64,000 nucleotides of DNA from Wuchereria bancrofti (taxonomy: Eukaryota; Nematoda; Chromadorea; Rhabditida; Onchocercidae), in assembly GCA_005281725.1 (NCBI GenBank), contig SSBO01000003.1:3213824-3277823 (forward strand), read 5' to 3'. Numbering within the stretch: the first letter of the stretch is position 1; each line of letters starts with the position of its first letter. The translations under genes and the position numbers were made by a program. This document shows positions 25,101-40,100 of the stretch, piece after piece. Under the pieces are notes generated by a model that was not told the origin of the DNA, ran no database searches, and saw only the letters and a list, made by a program, of their open reading frames with translations.

Positions 25101-28100
25101 CAAACACTAAAAGTTATGATATCATCATTTGACGAGTTTTGTGCTGAAAAACGCTTTGAACCATGCGCTTCCAATTGGCATATTATGATGATTTCGCGCC
25201 TCAGAATAACAGATAATTTATCCTGTATAACGTTGAAGATCTGAAACACATAATGATTAGTAGTGAATTCTTCAAATGTCTCGATAAGAAGCAACTACAG
25301 CTGATCATCTATAAAAGCATCCTGATTTGAATAAATCCTTTGTGATGCCTTCCTTATCTTTATCTAAAGGTTAATAGTGAATTCAAATGGAAGTAAAATC
25401 TTTAAAACCATGACTACGGTATGATGCCATATAAATTTTGCATTATAACTTCATGTATAACTTATGTATTTACGCAACACAAGAGCACTTCATACTATTT
25501 GATACGCACTTTCACTAAACAAATTTTGAGTAAAATTTTATATTTCACCTTTCGAACAGAATGATCGCTTTCGCAGTGAAATGTGTGTCTTTTCACGGAA
25601 AATTGATGCTCCGTATTCTTTACTTCCGAAACGACATGATCGAACCATTGTGCAGCTACCGTAATAAATTGATAATTGACTGTGGCATTTGATTCACAAT
25701 CATTGCTGTTTGCAGAACCTAACAAATTATTATAGCAGTAATCTTTAATTGATGAAAGATTTAAAAAACATATATAATTTCCTATTGCTTTGGAAATCTC
25801 ATCTTTTCGATGTACAAGTAGATCAGAAATCCAAATACCGCAACCAGAAAATTTAAATAAAGTACTTTGAAATTAAAGTTCCCTGCTACCCTGTTCTAAT
25901 TTATCCTTCTGTAACCCATTTTCTCACTGTGCTACTCCAATCCATATGACATATGGCGAAATGATTTTTTTTTTTAATTTGAAAAATAACAATAAATGAA
26001 AATACTAAAAACTTAAATTCTTATAGAACTTTTTAAAAGTTGTTACCTGAAAAAAAAAAAAAAACATTTTATCCACAGCAAAAATAATACTTTTTAATTT
26101 GCGGACAACTGTTTGTTGTTCTAGAAATGGTGATTGTACATGCGATTCAGCTTTTCGAATTGGTTTTGCCACATTATTTAAATGTGATGCATCACTACAC
26201 GATCTTATTCTGAAAGATACGTAAAGCAATTATAAGTCAGTGTTCTGTCGAATTTGTAGGGCACATGTTCAGTTTGAAAAATAAGCAACAGAATTCCTCC
26301 CATAAAAAGAGGGAAAATTAATTTTCTAGATCAACTTATTACTCCTAAATTTTAATTGGGAAATAAGACAACCACCTTTCTTCACTTGTAACATATGGCA
26401 CGATCAGAATATTTGAAGATGAATGCCGAGTGCTGCTAACAAGTTCCACCAAAGGAATACTTAAAAGGCCAAATTCAGTGATTAAATCACAAAGCGCCTG
26501 AAATCTATATGCAATATCATGTAGAAATGTATATCATAAGTTAGCCGGTAAAAAATTTGAAACATGAAATAGATAATTTGAATAAAAATTCTTACCAAAA
26601 CATAAACAGTTAATCTAAGTGGGAAACTCGATGATCAGTATGTAAAATTTCTTCAACCAAATTGAGGGATACGATGGCATCATCTAGAGGAGATATCACA
26701 GAAAGTTGATGGAGAATATCGACTATAGTTTGCAATCACTCAGAAATTACCTGCTGCAAAGCTAATCGAAATATTGGTTGTAAAGTTGCTAAGCCAACAT
26801 CGCCTACTTGCCAAATTGTATACTGAACCAAATACGATACGCCACCTAAAGGATAATTCTTTACTACGAAAATTTGCTAAATCTTAGAATTTCAAGATAA
26901 AAGATGGCAAAGTATAAAAGCAAAATGAAGTATTTGAAATCCGAAAAATTGATAAATCCATAAAATCATCGACCAGAATCTTCCAATGCCGTAATCAAAA
27001 ATATAAGACCTACCGAATGTCACATATTCCAAGCAACAAATTTTACAAATTAATATATTGAAAAAAAAATCATATACCTGTTTTTTCGGAAAACAGTGAA
27101 TCCAGCAAAGGGAGTGATGTAGTGATACAACGTGTCAGTTCATGAAAACGTTCATTTGATGAAAGACGAAATTTACCACCACCTGGATATAATTTCGAGT
27201 GAGTGCTTGGACTGATTCGAGCATACTTCAGCGAATCGATGCAAGTGCCACTCGAATTCACTATGCGTGTCTCAACACAAGCAATTCCTGAAGAAAACCC
27301 TTCCAGCTTAATCAAAAAATCACCTTTAGTAGTTTAATATTCTTAATATACAGTAGAAAAATGTAACAAGCAAAAATATTCTCAACAAACACATAAGAAT
27401 AGAATCTGTACTGAAAATCGACAACTGATTTATGTTGCAATTTAATTCCCAATTTTCATTTCGAGTAAAAGTAGAAAATAAAAACCAAAAATCTATCCGT
27501 CACTAACAATCATTTAAAAAGAAAAAAGCAATAAATTAATACCCATATTTGATGAACCCTTTGTCGGTGGCCTGCTTATTAGGAAGAAATGTGGAATATA
27601 ATTATTGCAAGCCGTTTGAGAACCGGGCAATGAATGGAAACGTTCGTGTGACAATGGACTATTTCTGTTCGGACCTCCGCTACAGTCCCGAAATCGAGCT
27701 CCTGCTGTGAATGTAAGCATCTGCTGGTACATGTAATAGTAGAGTGATCCTAGATAACCATAAATATAGTTCGGTAAAGTGCAGTAATGCACTGCAAATG
27801 GCTTAGCAGGATCTCGTTGAATGAACTGGAAAAAAGATAAAATAAGTGGGAATGGAAGTTAATTTGAAACCTTTAAAAAGATCATTTGAAAAACAAAAGT
27901 TATAGTCATGCAAAATTTTTCTAATTTGTTAATCTTCACCAAACGCAAGATTTCAAATCCATATTTCATATCCGTAACCAGTTAAACTATTTAGCCTCAC
28001 TGCTTAAATGGTAAAATTAATTTCATAACAAGATGCATAACAAGACCACTAATTGATTAAATAATTTTATTTGTTTCAATATATCAACCATACTTCGACA

Positions 28101-31100
28101 TCAGCAGCCGTTAGTCGTGTTCGGGGATTTTTGTATAAAATATTGGTTAACTCCTCCAAAACTTTTAATTCGAGTCGCTTTTGCATAGCATCCACAATTG
28201 ATTGAATTATTACGGTAGGTTCATGAATTCCGTGTACTGTCAGTAGTATATTATTTTGAAAATTTTCACTCATCTATAAAAAATGTGAATACAAAACCAC
28301 TCACGAATAAATTTTATATAATTCCAATGAGTATACACTTTTATGAGATTTATATAAGGGAAATTCACCATCAACACTGAACAAGTTTTTAACAGTTGTC
28401 TCTGAAATTGGCAAATGCTTTATATATAAGATTTATAGAACTATGATAAAAAGCAATCTTCTAAATTTTTTTTATTTGAATTTTTTTTTTTTTAAATCTT
28501 AAATTTAATAAATTAAAAGATCTTTGGTGACTAACCTCATCTATAAACGTTGTATCACAATGTAAGCATCTTTTTCTGAAACTTTCTTCACTAGCAAAAA
28601 GCTGCATGTAAAATACATTTCGTTTGTTATCTTCACAACAAACATAAAGGTTACGACGATTTCGAACTGCAAATTGTTCAATTCCTTGGCGCAAAGCATC
28701 ATATCCCATTACTAAAAATATTACAAAGAAAATAAATACTTGGAATGAGGTTTAACGAAATAACAGCCCACAACACATATTTCGAGTTGAGTTTCTCTGT
28801 GTAAAAATATATTCTTCGAATTTTTAGAACTCCGCGACATAATCTTTGTTTCCTCGCACCTTTTTATACATGTCTCTTTCATTATGAATTTCATTTTAGG
28901 TTTCTTTTTTTCCTAAAAACTTCCATTGCAAAATTCTTAACATCTATGCTTTTATCATTAAAGAAAAATCACCTAAGGAGCATCCTGCTCCTTTCTTTTC
29001 GATATGTAATCGAGGATGTACGTAAAACCAATGATGCGTTACGATTCGACAAGCAAAATGACCAGGAGGATAAAATACCCGTGCTGGCATATATGGAGCA
29101 GCATCCATTTCATCCTCATCGGAATCTCAAAAGAAATTAGTATATTTTATAAGAGAGAAAAAAAAAAAAACAGATAAACTTAATGCTAAAGAAAAGATTC
29201 AGTACGTAAGACCAATTTCCCTATCACTTAATCTAATTTTTCAGATAGGAATTCATGTTTTCAGATGCTCTGAAATCAAGCATACATATACTTCAAATCA
29301 AACAAACAAAAAAGTTGAAATGAACTATCTTTTTTTGCGAAGCAATCAAAGATTATTCCACTTTCACAAAAATGTAAATTTCGGTACGATACCTTGGCTA
29401 ATAACTGAGCAATTCAAGTACATTTATACAGTTCTAAATAATACTTCTAAATATTGATTTCAGTTGTGATTCCGAGTAAAAAGAGACCTATTTAGCGTGG
29501 TATTTTGTCAAAGCTTTTAGTTATTTTCCTTAAGCTTATCTAACTAAAGATTAAAAAGTATTAAGAAATTTTGGAGGCTTACATGAAAAGCTGAAATTCT
29601 TCTTAGCCCTTGGTGCTGTACACTTATTTATCAAAGAACGAGTTAATTTTGTATCGGGGATTGAATCATGCAAATCTGATGGAATAAATTTATGCGACTC
29701 TGTTTCATTCTCGATTAATAAATCATCGCATTCGCTAATTGAATGCATTTTTCCCAGTAAAAGCTCCTGAAAACGTGATTTTACTATTTTTTGCTAAATT
29801 CTCAAATAAATTCCATAAATTTTGATATATTCTCAAGAATTTTAAATGAATTAAAGATATCGTGGACACAAGGAATGAAGTAACATACCACTGAAGTAAC
29901 ATACCACAGCCTAAGGAACCTGACATGAACTATTGTGCTTCCGACTAGCATAATAAATCATTTTTATGAAGATCAGATATGACCGTAGCTGATTGGTATG
30001 CTAATGTAGTATGACCAGAGGACATACAATGACTTAATATTAAGCTCTTTCAAATCTTTGTTAATTAAAGCTCAAATTTATATATATATGAAGAGCGTTT
30101 ATGACACTACCTGATTGATGGTATGACATTCTTTTTGTATTGCTTCCAAAAGAAGGCCAAAAATTTTTTCATGATGATGTGCATACCTAAAACGAAAAAA
30201 TTTGCTAATAATAAAAGATAAACTAAGATCAGAACCCAACTGAAGCCAACCAGTCTTTCTGGATTAAATAAAATTATATGTACTTAAAAACGAAAGATTT
30301 TCATGGACTTGAACTGAAGAATGAAAGAAAAGTAAATGGTATTATAAAGTATAATCTTGCCTTTCACAAAAGAATGCTTGTATCTGTTGCATTTCAACAT
30401 TTAAAATAATCCAGAAATCACGTAGCTCATGATCATTATAACAAGTCCGTGCTGAAGATTTTTCTAACTGTGAACTATGATGAGGATATCTGTTATGATA
30501 GCAGACACGAAGATATGGCACTATATATTGCCACTTGATAGCAATTACTTTTAATCTTGGCATTCCAAAGCATAAATATGGGCTTATTATTAATTGTAGA
30601 GCAAAGACTATTATTACAGTTCATATGTTGTAAAAAATCATCTCAAAGATAAAGATTCTGTCATAAAATCATCCCGAATTAAACATACATATACCTGCAA
30701 TTCCCGAGTGATATGCATAATCTTCGGAAAGTCTACGATCAGCTTTTAAAACCGGTACACTGCTATCCCTGCAACTTATAAATTGCATTACAAAGGGAAT
30801 TTTCATATTGAATTCACCTGTCCATGACTGAGTCAACTAATATGAATTCGCAAATATGAATTCGAGAATTTCGGAAGCTTATAATAAAAATAGACCATAC
30901 CTCCGCCTTGTTAGTTTTTCGCGTGAAATCTTGGAATTCAGTACTTCCATACTTGAAACTTTCCTTGCTAATGTCATGCTTTTTTGCTCTTCGATACGCT
31001 CCGTGAAGCTTCCACTACTTCGTCGTGATGACTAAATTCATAGGTTAGTTTTATACAAAGCACACAAACATGAACATGGAAAATTTCAAAAAAAAAAGCA

Positions 31101-34100
31101 TGGAAAACTTCTATTTTAGAATCTAAAAATTTTCAAAAAAAAAAACTACCGCATCAATTGAGGAACATTAAATTTAGCTCTAGAACTTCAAAAATATACA
31201 AGTAAAATGAGAAAGCATTAACGAAATAACAACCTTCAGTATTATATTAGCTGCAGTACGCATTTGCATCCTCAACGTATCTTCATAAAGGTCAACATCT
31301 TCCACGTGACAGCAATAAAACAAGTTACTAGATTCCGGATGCGCTTCCAGTTTGCAGTAAAGTAGATCAAAATTTTTAATACGCTCTTTTAAACGACGTA
31401 CAGCTTTTACCTGCTCCATTACCATAACAACTTGCAGTAATTTTACTTTGAACCGAATCGTATCATTCTTCTCATGTTGCTAAAATAGTACCACATATTA
31501 TCCTTAGTCGTATTATGTTTTTCAGACTCACAGTTAGCCTTCATTTCAAGTTGCATTATCATGTCGCTCTTCATATATCTTTTAAAAAACTAGAAATTTA
31601 ATTCGGTTTTATCATTCATAATGATTTTACTAGTGCCGCTAATTTCCTTTTTATAAAACATCTGGAGAATTATTTTTATACTATAAATTTCCTAAATTTT
31701 TCAAGTCAACTTTAAAAATTTTAATTTATCAGGTACGAGATGAACAGTTAATTTGGCAGTGTACATTGGAGCATATTAGTATTAAATAAGATCAATCGCA
31801 AGAAAAAACAACGAATTAGATAAGCTGAATACAAATAAGGCTGACAAAAAACATTGTGATCCAGTTAAGTTTCAAAGCAAAAATATCGTTGACTTGCAAA
31901 AAATTACTTAGTAATACGAATAGTAAAATTATTGAGCAATTGCAAAATCAGCCATATAAGATTAAATCATTCTTCAGGTTTTAAAATCAACCTATTTAAT
32001 AAGAATATAAGGTAACCAGTAATTTACAAGGGCTACACTATGCACTAAATATGCGATTTCTCAAATCTAGTATAATACATAAAAATTAATGTATAAATTC
32101 AATATTCATCAAGTTTAACTATTTAAAATTAAAATCATTAATAATTCAAATTCACCTCTTTGGCAATGAATACCATTACTTTGTGCAATGTATCAAGCGT
32201 CACATCATCATATCTTGATAACACAAACACAGTTTCCATGTGAAGTAAACGTGTAATTCCGCATTCTAACCGACGAACTGCTTCATTTTCCTGAAATAGA
32301 CTTAAAACCAGTAAACAAAATTTCCATTGAATGATCGAAATATTTGATCAAAATAGCAAATCGAAGAGGATATTTACCGGACTTGGCAGTTGGCTGATAA
32401 CATCAGAAGTTGTTGTAGAATAAGGATTATCGAAATCAAAGTAAGTAGTAAATTTGTGAAATGATTCAGACTTATCCGGTGTTCTTGGTGTAACTGTACA
32501 CGAATCAGACTGTGTTAAGGTAAATTGTCGCATAGGCCACGACAAAACATAGATATCGAACGAAATTCCGATTAAATCCATTGCTAAAATTATAATAACT
32601 ATGTTAAGTGCTTAAATTTTAATTTGAAACATTTCAAAAACGATTACATTTGCAGTTAGCAAATTTGATTTAATGCAAATGGATAAGTGTATACCATGAT
32701 TCCAAGTTTTATTCATATTTGCTACTGATTTTTTTCAAATTGTATTTTTTTTTTACTTTTTCTTTATAGTGAAATGAAAGAATTGTTTTATTTTAGACAG
32801 TGAAATTCAAAATAACTGCATAATTTCAGCAACAGTAAAAGAAAAAGGAAAGATATTAGCTGATCAAATTCTACAATAAAAAAAGTTCTAAATCTACCTG
32901 TGAAATTTTTTTTTGAAATATTTGAACATTGCCTCAGTAATTGCATAACACAGGATGGCAAATGATCGATGGGAAATGTATACATATCCATGTTAGAAAA
33001 ACGTACTGCACAAGAGAAATTCAAGAATAATGGTACGGCAGCATTATCACTTAAATGCAGTGTTTCACCAACTGATAAGTCTGATGTAGTAACTGATTCG
33101 AAACTGATACTTGACTGGTTACTTCTTGCACTGTCTAAATAAAAAATTTAAGGAAGAAAAAAAAATTTCACTATAAATTTACAAAAATTCAACAAGAAAA
33201 TGTTTCATTTAAATTCTTAAATTCTGATTACCGTCTTCTCTTTCTTTCACATCTTCATCATCTTCAATATAGCAAATTTCCAAATCTTCTCTACCACTAT
33301 TAAAATTCTTCGTTTCAGGCAAATTTATTGTTAAATTCTGGAAAAAAAGAGAAAATGTCAGGAAGTTGACAACAATCAGATCAAACTACCAATTGTTTAA
33401 CAGATCTCATTCCATCATCAGCAAATTTACATATATAATTTATGATTAATTTATAATTTTCGCATTTTCAACTTGTAGAAAATATGGGAAGTAAGACACA
33501 TTTAACAGTAATAAAATAGTTTTATAAACTCTTCGAACAAAATTTTAGAACAGCAATAATTTTTGTTATATTTAACTTTATACGCTAACTACCATAACTA
33601 TAATAGCCATGAAGTATCCTTCATAAGTCAGTCTAATGCTGAAAAACGACAGATGTAGTATGTAGAGAAAAATGCAGAAAGGATAAAATAGTGAAAAAAA
33701 AATTGCCTTATTGGCCATGCATGTTGCATTATCTCGAACAAAATAGAAGTAGCTTGGAAAATTGGGAATTTTCCTGAAAAAGAAAATGAATTCAAAAATT
33801 AAACAGAATTATATATTACTTGAACAGTATTTGAATGAATGTACAGTATTCTATGACAAGAAAACTCGCTAAAGGGATTCAAACTTGAAAATGTACATTT
33901 TGCTAATGAATCATCCTTATTCTAAAATAATTGCCTTTTTTTCTGCGTTTCTGGTGAATCCAGTAGTTTACTTGATGGATAAGCCTAAACTTACAGTTAC
34001 ATAGTAAGACATATGGAACACTTAACTACATATATAAGATAGTCCGGTACGAAATCATCACTATATACAGTCACAACAGATCATTTAAACGCTTTACTTA

Positions 34101-37100
34101 TGTTATTGGCTATATTTGTAATAAAAAATAATAATTGAACTGAAACCGGAAATTCTGTAAAAGAAGCTCATCAAATGCGAATCGAAAATCTTCTTGTTCT
34201 TCCTCACATGATTTTACATCCCCATCATTTAATCTAAAAAAAATAAATTAAACTACAAAATCATTTGTATTTAAAATCAAAAGTATTTAAAATAAAACGA
34301 AGATTACCGATGTGATAATCATGTTTGAGTTAAAATGCAATGTAACATTAAGGATTTGTCAGCAAGTAAGTTATTTACCTATATAAAATATCATCTTTGA
34401 AGAAATCATTGCTTTTTGTTTCATCATCCGCATCCGCTATCGAATCTCCCATCTAAAATACACCAAATCATGCATTCATAAAAGTTTGCTTAAGCTTGAC
34501 GAAATTTTGCTACAAACTAAAGAATCTAATATTCACATATTAAATTATGCATATAGTTTCATTCATAAGAACTACGCAATTCATTTATAACTTGCGTGAT
34601 TAATATTATAAAGGCTACTGGAGAAATAGGTGTACATTTTTAATAAGCATAAAAAATGTAACTGTAACCGAAAGCGAGCACTATACGTACGTTACGTTAT
34701 CAGTGTTAAAGAAATCGTGCTTCCTGTATCATTAACGTGTCCATAATGATTTCAGTGAAAGAACAATTTGTTTTAAATTTCCAAAATTTTTCTAGTTTGG
34801 AATATATATCAGCTATAGTATAAACCTAACACAAACCTGTTTACGTATATTTGCAACATGTGAGCATAGGAAACGGACACATTCATCAATGCCCTCAACT
34901 TCGATATAAGATTGCTCGCAACGGTCCTCCAATACTTCTACCAAATCTTCATACGGAATATGTACACCTGATAGTTAAAATTATTGTTGAAATTCAGGAA
35001 AACTAAATAAATTTAAACTTTTACTTCTTGATTTTAACTCTTCATTTATCGATTCTTGATTATAGGAGTAATTTACCTTTTAGTATGAAATGCAAAAAAT
35101 AAAGTGAATAAAAAAAGATACATTATATGTAAGTCATATATATCCATTCAAATAACATTTAATGATTACTAACCAATGTGTGAAAATGAGTATTCTCTTT
35201 TAAAGATGATGAAGATATTATCAGATTGTTCTAAATAATATCAACAATTTTCTAGGTCATATGACAGTGAAAATAAAATACCTAACAATAAACATTGATA
35301 TACCGCTCCAATAAGTGCCCGAGAAAACAACTGGTCCTCAATGGCTTCACAGTAAGAGTGTAAGTCAAAGGATGTATGAACACGATTTTCAGCCGGACTT
35401 ATCCGAGAGGTTGACAACCAATGTAATTCCAATTCATTCTTTACCATTTCTGAATTTTTCTATTACACATTCAAATTCACGTAATTTTACATAAAATCAT
35501 TACATGCTATAGCTTTATCTTTCAAACAATTAATATGATCAAATTATATTATTTGTTCAAAATCATTTTAAAAAAAAATTTTTTTTTAAGAGTAACGATT
35601 CAAAATTTGCTCTCATGGAAATAATAAAATATCGTTTGGATATGATGTTGCCAATATTTAATATCTCATAAATACACGATTACTTGTAAAGTTCTCAGTT
35701 TTCCGGATCTGTCGATTCAAATGTGCCAATGTTGAAGTTGGACTTTTGGTACGATGATCTGATACGTATGTCTCGCATCGTCGTGGTTCATTTCGAGCTA
35801 AATGATGAGCTATCCATGGCTCATCACAATGAAAAATAAGAAGCGGTAATGTTGGTATGATGAGAGAAGTTGCCATTAGAACATGTTGCGGATTTACTAA
35901 TACAGCAATGATAACAACACGCCATGGTGAAAGACGTGACACGTAAACACGTGTAGGACAAAAATGTCCATCATTCGTACCAATTAATCTTTGATGATCA
36001 TTAGTGGGAGGCCTTTTTAGAACAGACTGATCAATACCATCGGTAATTTCCAACCAGAAATTCGGATTTCGTACTTCTATTGTAACATTACTTGCTTTTG
36101 CCAATTCACAATGTAAATTTTCAAGAAGAATTCGTAAACGTACATTACTTGGTGGATCAGCATCTTCTATAAAATATAAAATTTCTAAAAATTTATAATC
36201 TCAAATGAATTAGAATGACTATTAAATTATTAAAATAATTGAAAATACTTTAATTCATTTAATTATAATCACTATATAACATTTATCTCTCATTTATTTT
36301 TGAACAATTTTCTTGGAAACAGCTAAAAAGGATTAATTAATAATTGTACTCATATTTTATTAAGACACACATACATAGAGAAATATACTTCTAAAGTGAA
36401 TATTTGTTTATTGAAACTTTGACTTATATAAATCAGAAAGATAATTTTACTAACGATAACTTAGCGTAGGTAATAATAAAAGTTCTCGTTCTGTTGCATT
36501 CATCAGTAATGATCGTAAGCAGAAACAATTATGCATAATTTCCACATTTTTTGAAAGATGTTCGCATTTCAAACATTCCCAGCTATCTTCACAATTAGCA
36601 AGTGTAAAATGTGAGCATGAATAATGCTGCGAACATAGAGACATTACTTGATCCAATGTTGATAATGTACAGATGATATCTTCATCTGTTGCTCGAATCT
36701 ATAATTTTAGACAAGTTTTTACTTCTTTTAAAATTTTTAACTAATATAATTAAAATCGCTTGATTTAAAACAAATCTATGAACTATAATGCTAAACTGTT
36801 TTTTTAGCCGAAATCTATTATCTAAATTTTATACTATTAATTAAACTAATAATAATTTTTCTAAATAGAAATTTTATTATTAAGATTATGTATTTCTTGA
36901 AAATATCGAATGCTTTGATCTAGATAATAATGATGGAAAAGGATAATTGATGTATAGCATCTAAAGAATCTACTGACAATCCTACATTAAAGAATGATGA
37001 TATTACAAGAAGGAAATATTATTCTTTATGTTAATTATACATAAATCAGTTCATTTCATCCGAAATTGATAGGTCCAAATTTCAACTGAATGCGACTGAA

Positions 37101-40100
37101 ATCTTTTAGGATCACTAGTGAATTATGTGAATATGATGTGTTGTTGTTCAATTGACGGACGTTAACTACGTAAACAATATGAACTCACTTTCCATTCATC
37201 AATCAAAACCAATGATGCATACTTTTCGGCGAACAAGTCATAATAAATTAAAATGTTAAGATTTGCTAAATCAATAGTATTAAAATTGAATGCGCTTCAA
37301 AAAGTAAGCATTAATTTTTGACTTATTGTGACACTTTATCAGGATTACGACTTCAGTGAAATTTTTTTTACTGATTTTTAATTCCTTCCCTCACCAATAT
37401 ACATTGAAACAATCTCTTTTATGACATCAACAACTTCAAAATATTTCTGCATATGGTATCAAGTGTATGTAATTATTCACATACTTCTCTTTTTCGAAAT
37501 GTTTCGATTGCGAAATTCTTATTTCATATCATTAAGCCTTCAACTAACATTATTTCTGGTCTTAAATAATATTTTCCCAAAAGAACTTTCAAAATCGTTA
37601 ATTTATATGCAATAAACTAAATGTTTTCCAAAAGTTTGCAAAAAAGTTGATTAATAAATTTGAAAAATCAAATTTGAACTTTTCCCTCATTTCAAACATT
37701 CGACAACTGTTGCATATTTTTTAAATGACATTTCAGAAACTATTTTAAATATTGAGGAAAAGATATGTTACGGAGCGAAAAAAAAAATTATTACAGTATT
37801 CGGAAAGAAAGCATTTGTGAGTTCTAAATAGTTCCAAGTTATTGTGATACATCATTACCTTGATATAATTATATTAATATCATTTTAATATCCATTTCTT
37901 ATATTTCTATTTCTAATCATTCATTTTTTTGCTGTTAATTTCGAACTTTGTTTTTGTTAAACAAAAATTAGAGAAAGAGAAAAATCCAAATAATTTGTTT
38001 ATTTCAGTTGAAAATTGAAAATGAATTGGAGAGATAACGGAAGTAATTCGTTAAAATCAACAATATATTTGATCCAGAAACTTCAGACAAATGCATGCTG
38101 TAGTGACAATTGAAGAAGTTTGTGAAGAAGAAAGAATTCTCGAAAATGAAAAACATAGTAATTCATCGTTGGAAATTAATAATGATTAAATGAGAGCAAT
38201 CAAATCTGATCTAATTAGGACTTACTAGATGTAAACCAATGTTATCTGTATCATTATTTTGTATTTGAAGCAAACTGAGATCAAAAAAATTAGTAAATGT
38301 ATGCCACAACAGTTGAATGATAATCAAAGTCACTGCTTTGAAATATTATCCTCTTTTATTCTATGAAGCATTTTCTGATCGAATTGTGATTGCGAATATA
38401 TGTATGAACACTATTTATATGTGCAATATTTTAATGATCTGATGAAGAAAAAGCTCCAAAGCATTTCTCACAGGATAACTTGAAACGTTTTCACGATGTT
38501 TAGTGGTCTATTAGAGCAGACTTTTGAACTCGATGAATTTTGAAAACTATTAAATTTGAAAAGCAGTCTCATCAAATAAAAGAGATATACCGAAATCATG
38601 ACCCATATCAGACAACCAATACATCAGAAGTGAAATGAATTGCATTATCACTGATTCAATGATTAAATGCACTTGATCTTTTGCAATCCTAAAAATACAC
38701 TGACAATTTTCTGGTGACAAAATGCTCTCATAGTCTGTAGCAAGAAGAACATAATTTCCAACAGTTTGTCGAATCATGACTTTCCATGATATATTAATTA
38801 ATTCGCAATGATCAAAATGCTGTGATGTTATAGGCCCTGTGTTGATTAAGAAAGATGTGTTATAGTTAGAAAGCGCAATTAATTTTTCATAAAACTAATA
38901 TTAAATAAAACTGGTTTTAAATTTTCAACTCTATTTCAATTTTTAAACCCTAATTTCAATATATGAATTCAACTATTTCTTGCATTAATGAAACATATTA
39001 AGATGGACATAATGGAAGGATCTTCCATAAAAATCAACTCTTATCGCAAAAAAATTCGCAAAACTGTAGATGGATGATCCGATATGAAATGCAGATAGAG
39101 AACAGGCAAGTAAGTGGAGGAATAAGAATCTCACTGATTTGAAACGTTTAGTGCAGATCCTAACCTCCACTTTCGTGACCGTCCAAAATATCTTAGATTC
39201 GAATGCAATCGATTGTACAAAAATTGGAATATTGAAATTCAGAACAGCTTATTAGAATCATGACTGTTATTTCCATCGGTAAGTTTTTGTAAATTATCGA
39301 TTAAGTTGTCTCATTTCAAAAGAGATGATAGTGATGGCGTGATTTAATTTTTACAAAATGAAATGATGCAGGTATCCAGGCAATGGTTTCCAGTATACTT
39401 CCATAGAAAAAGCAGTAGACTTTAAATATGCGACCAAATAAGCCAATGTTAGCCGAAGGACAGATCTGGCAACGTCGAAACATACACATTAGCAATGCCT
39501 AAGATCCAACCTCCGACTGACACAAACTTGTCTGTCTCATGGAACCGATGAAAGAAGACAGTGAAGGCTAAGATAAGAAAAACGTTCACTCCATATGAAT
39601 GTGAAATAAAAATGAGCTTCAGCTAGCTACCTACACTTATCAGCGTTGTCAGCAAATAACAAAAAGATAATATGACGAAGAGCTAGCTTATCAGAAATGT
39701 TCTTTCCATTCGTACTGTGCACATTTTCAAAATGTGTCTACCACTTATCGCCTTTTCTCAAACGGCTTATTAAGGAGGAAATGATAAATCCTAAAGTATA
39801 CTAATGCTATGATAAGAAAAGGAAGAAGAAAATAAATAAACTTGAGAAAAATTTTTAAATTATCAACATTGAATAATCAAGTATAATGAAGAAAAAAGCA
39901 TTTCTTACGGTTTTAAAATTAGACAAGCTCTTTGTGTTTCATTATGATAACATTATGATATTAGGGCAATGTCAATCAAACAATAAGTTAGATAGAATGT
40001 TTTCTCGAAATTTTTCCAATATAATAGGTTTGAGAAACAAAATAAAGATAATTGCAGTGACTCAATCATAATATATAGGGTCTCTAAAATGAAAAAGAAA

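Larger units (their letters stand above)
15404..27825 (-). other. SZT2: SZT2 exons 41-67 (C-terminal third)
   Basis: Exon coordinates: 27543-27825, 27078-27287, 26751-26845, 26376-26497, 26091-26209, 25549-25718, 25106-25240, 24679-24838, 24271-24353, 23664-23908, 22589-22766, 21858-22063, 21447-21534, 20842-20970, 20398-20499, 20100-20191, 19671-19863, 19251-19355, 18942-19088, 18737-18851, 18449-18596, 18002-18114, 17512-17688, 17212-17390, 16588-16893, 15854-15946, 15404-15538. All junction phases agree. The last exon ends NLVHISSMN before TAA. Confidence 0.72.

Noticed and set aside
25020..25244. Plus-strand open frame of 74 codons
   Set aside because: Antisense to the SZT2 exon 25106-25240.
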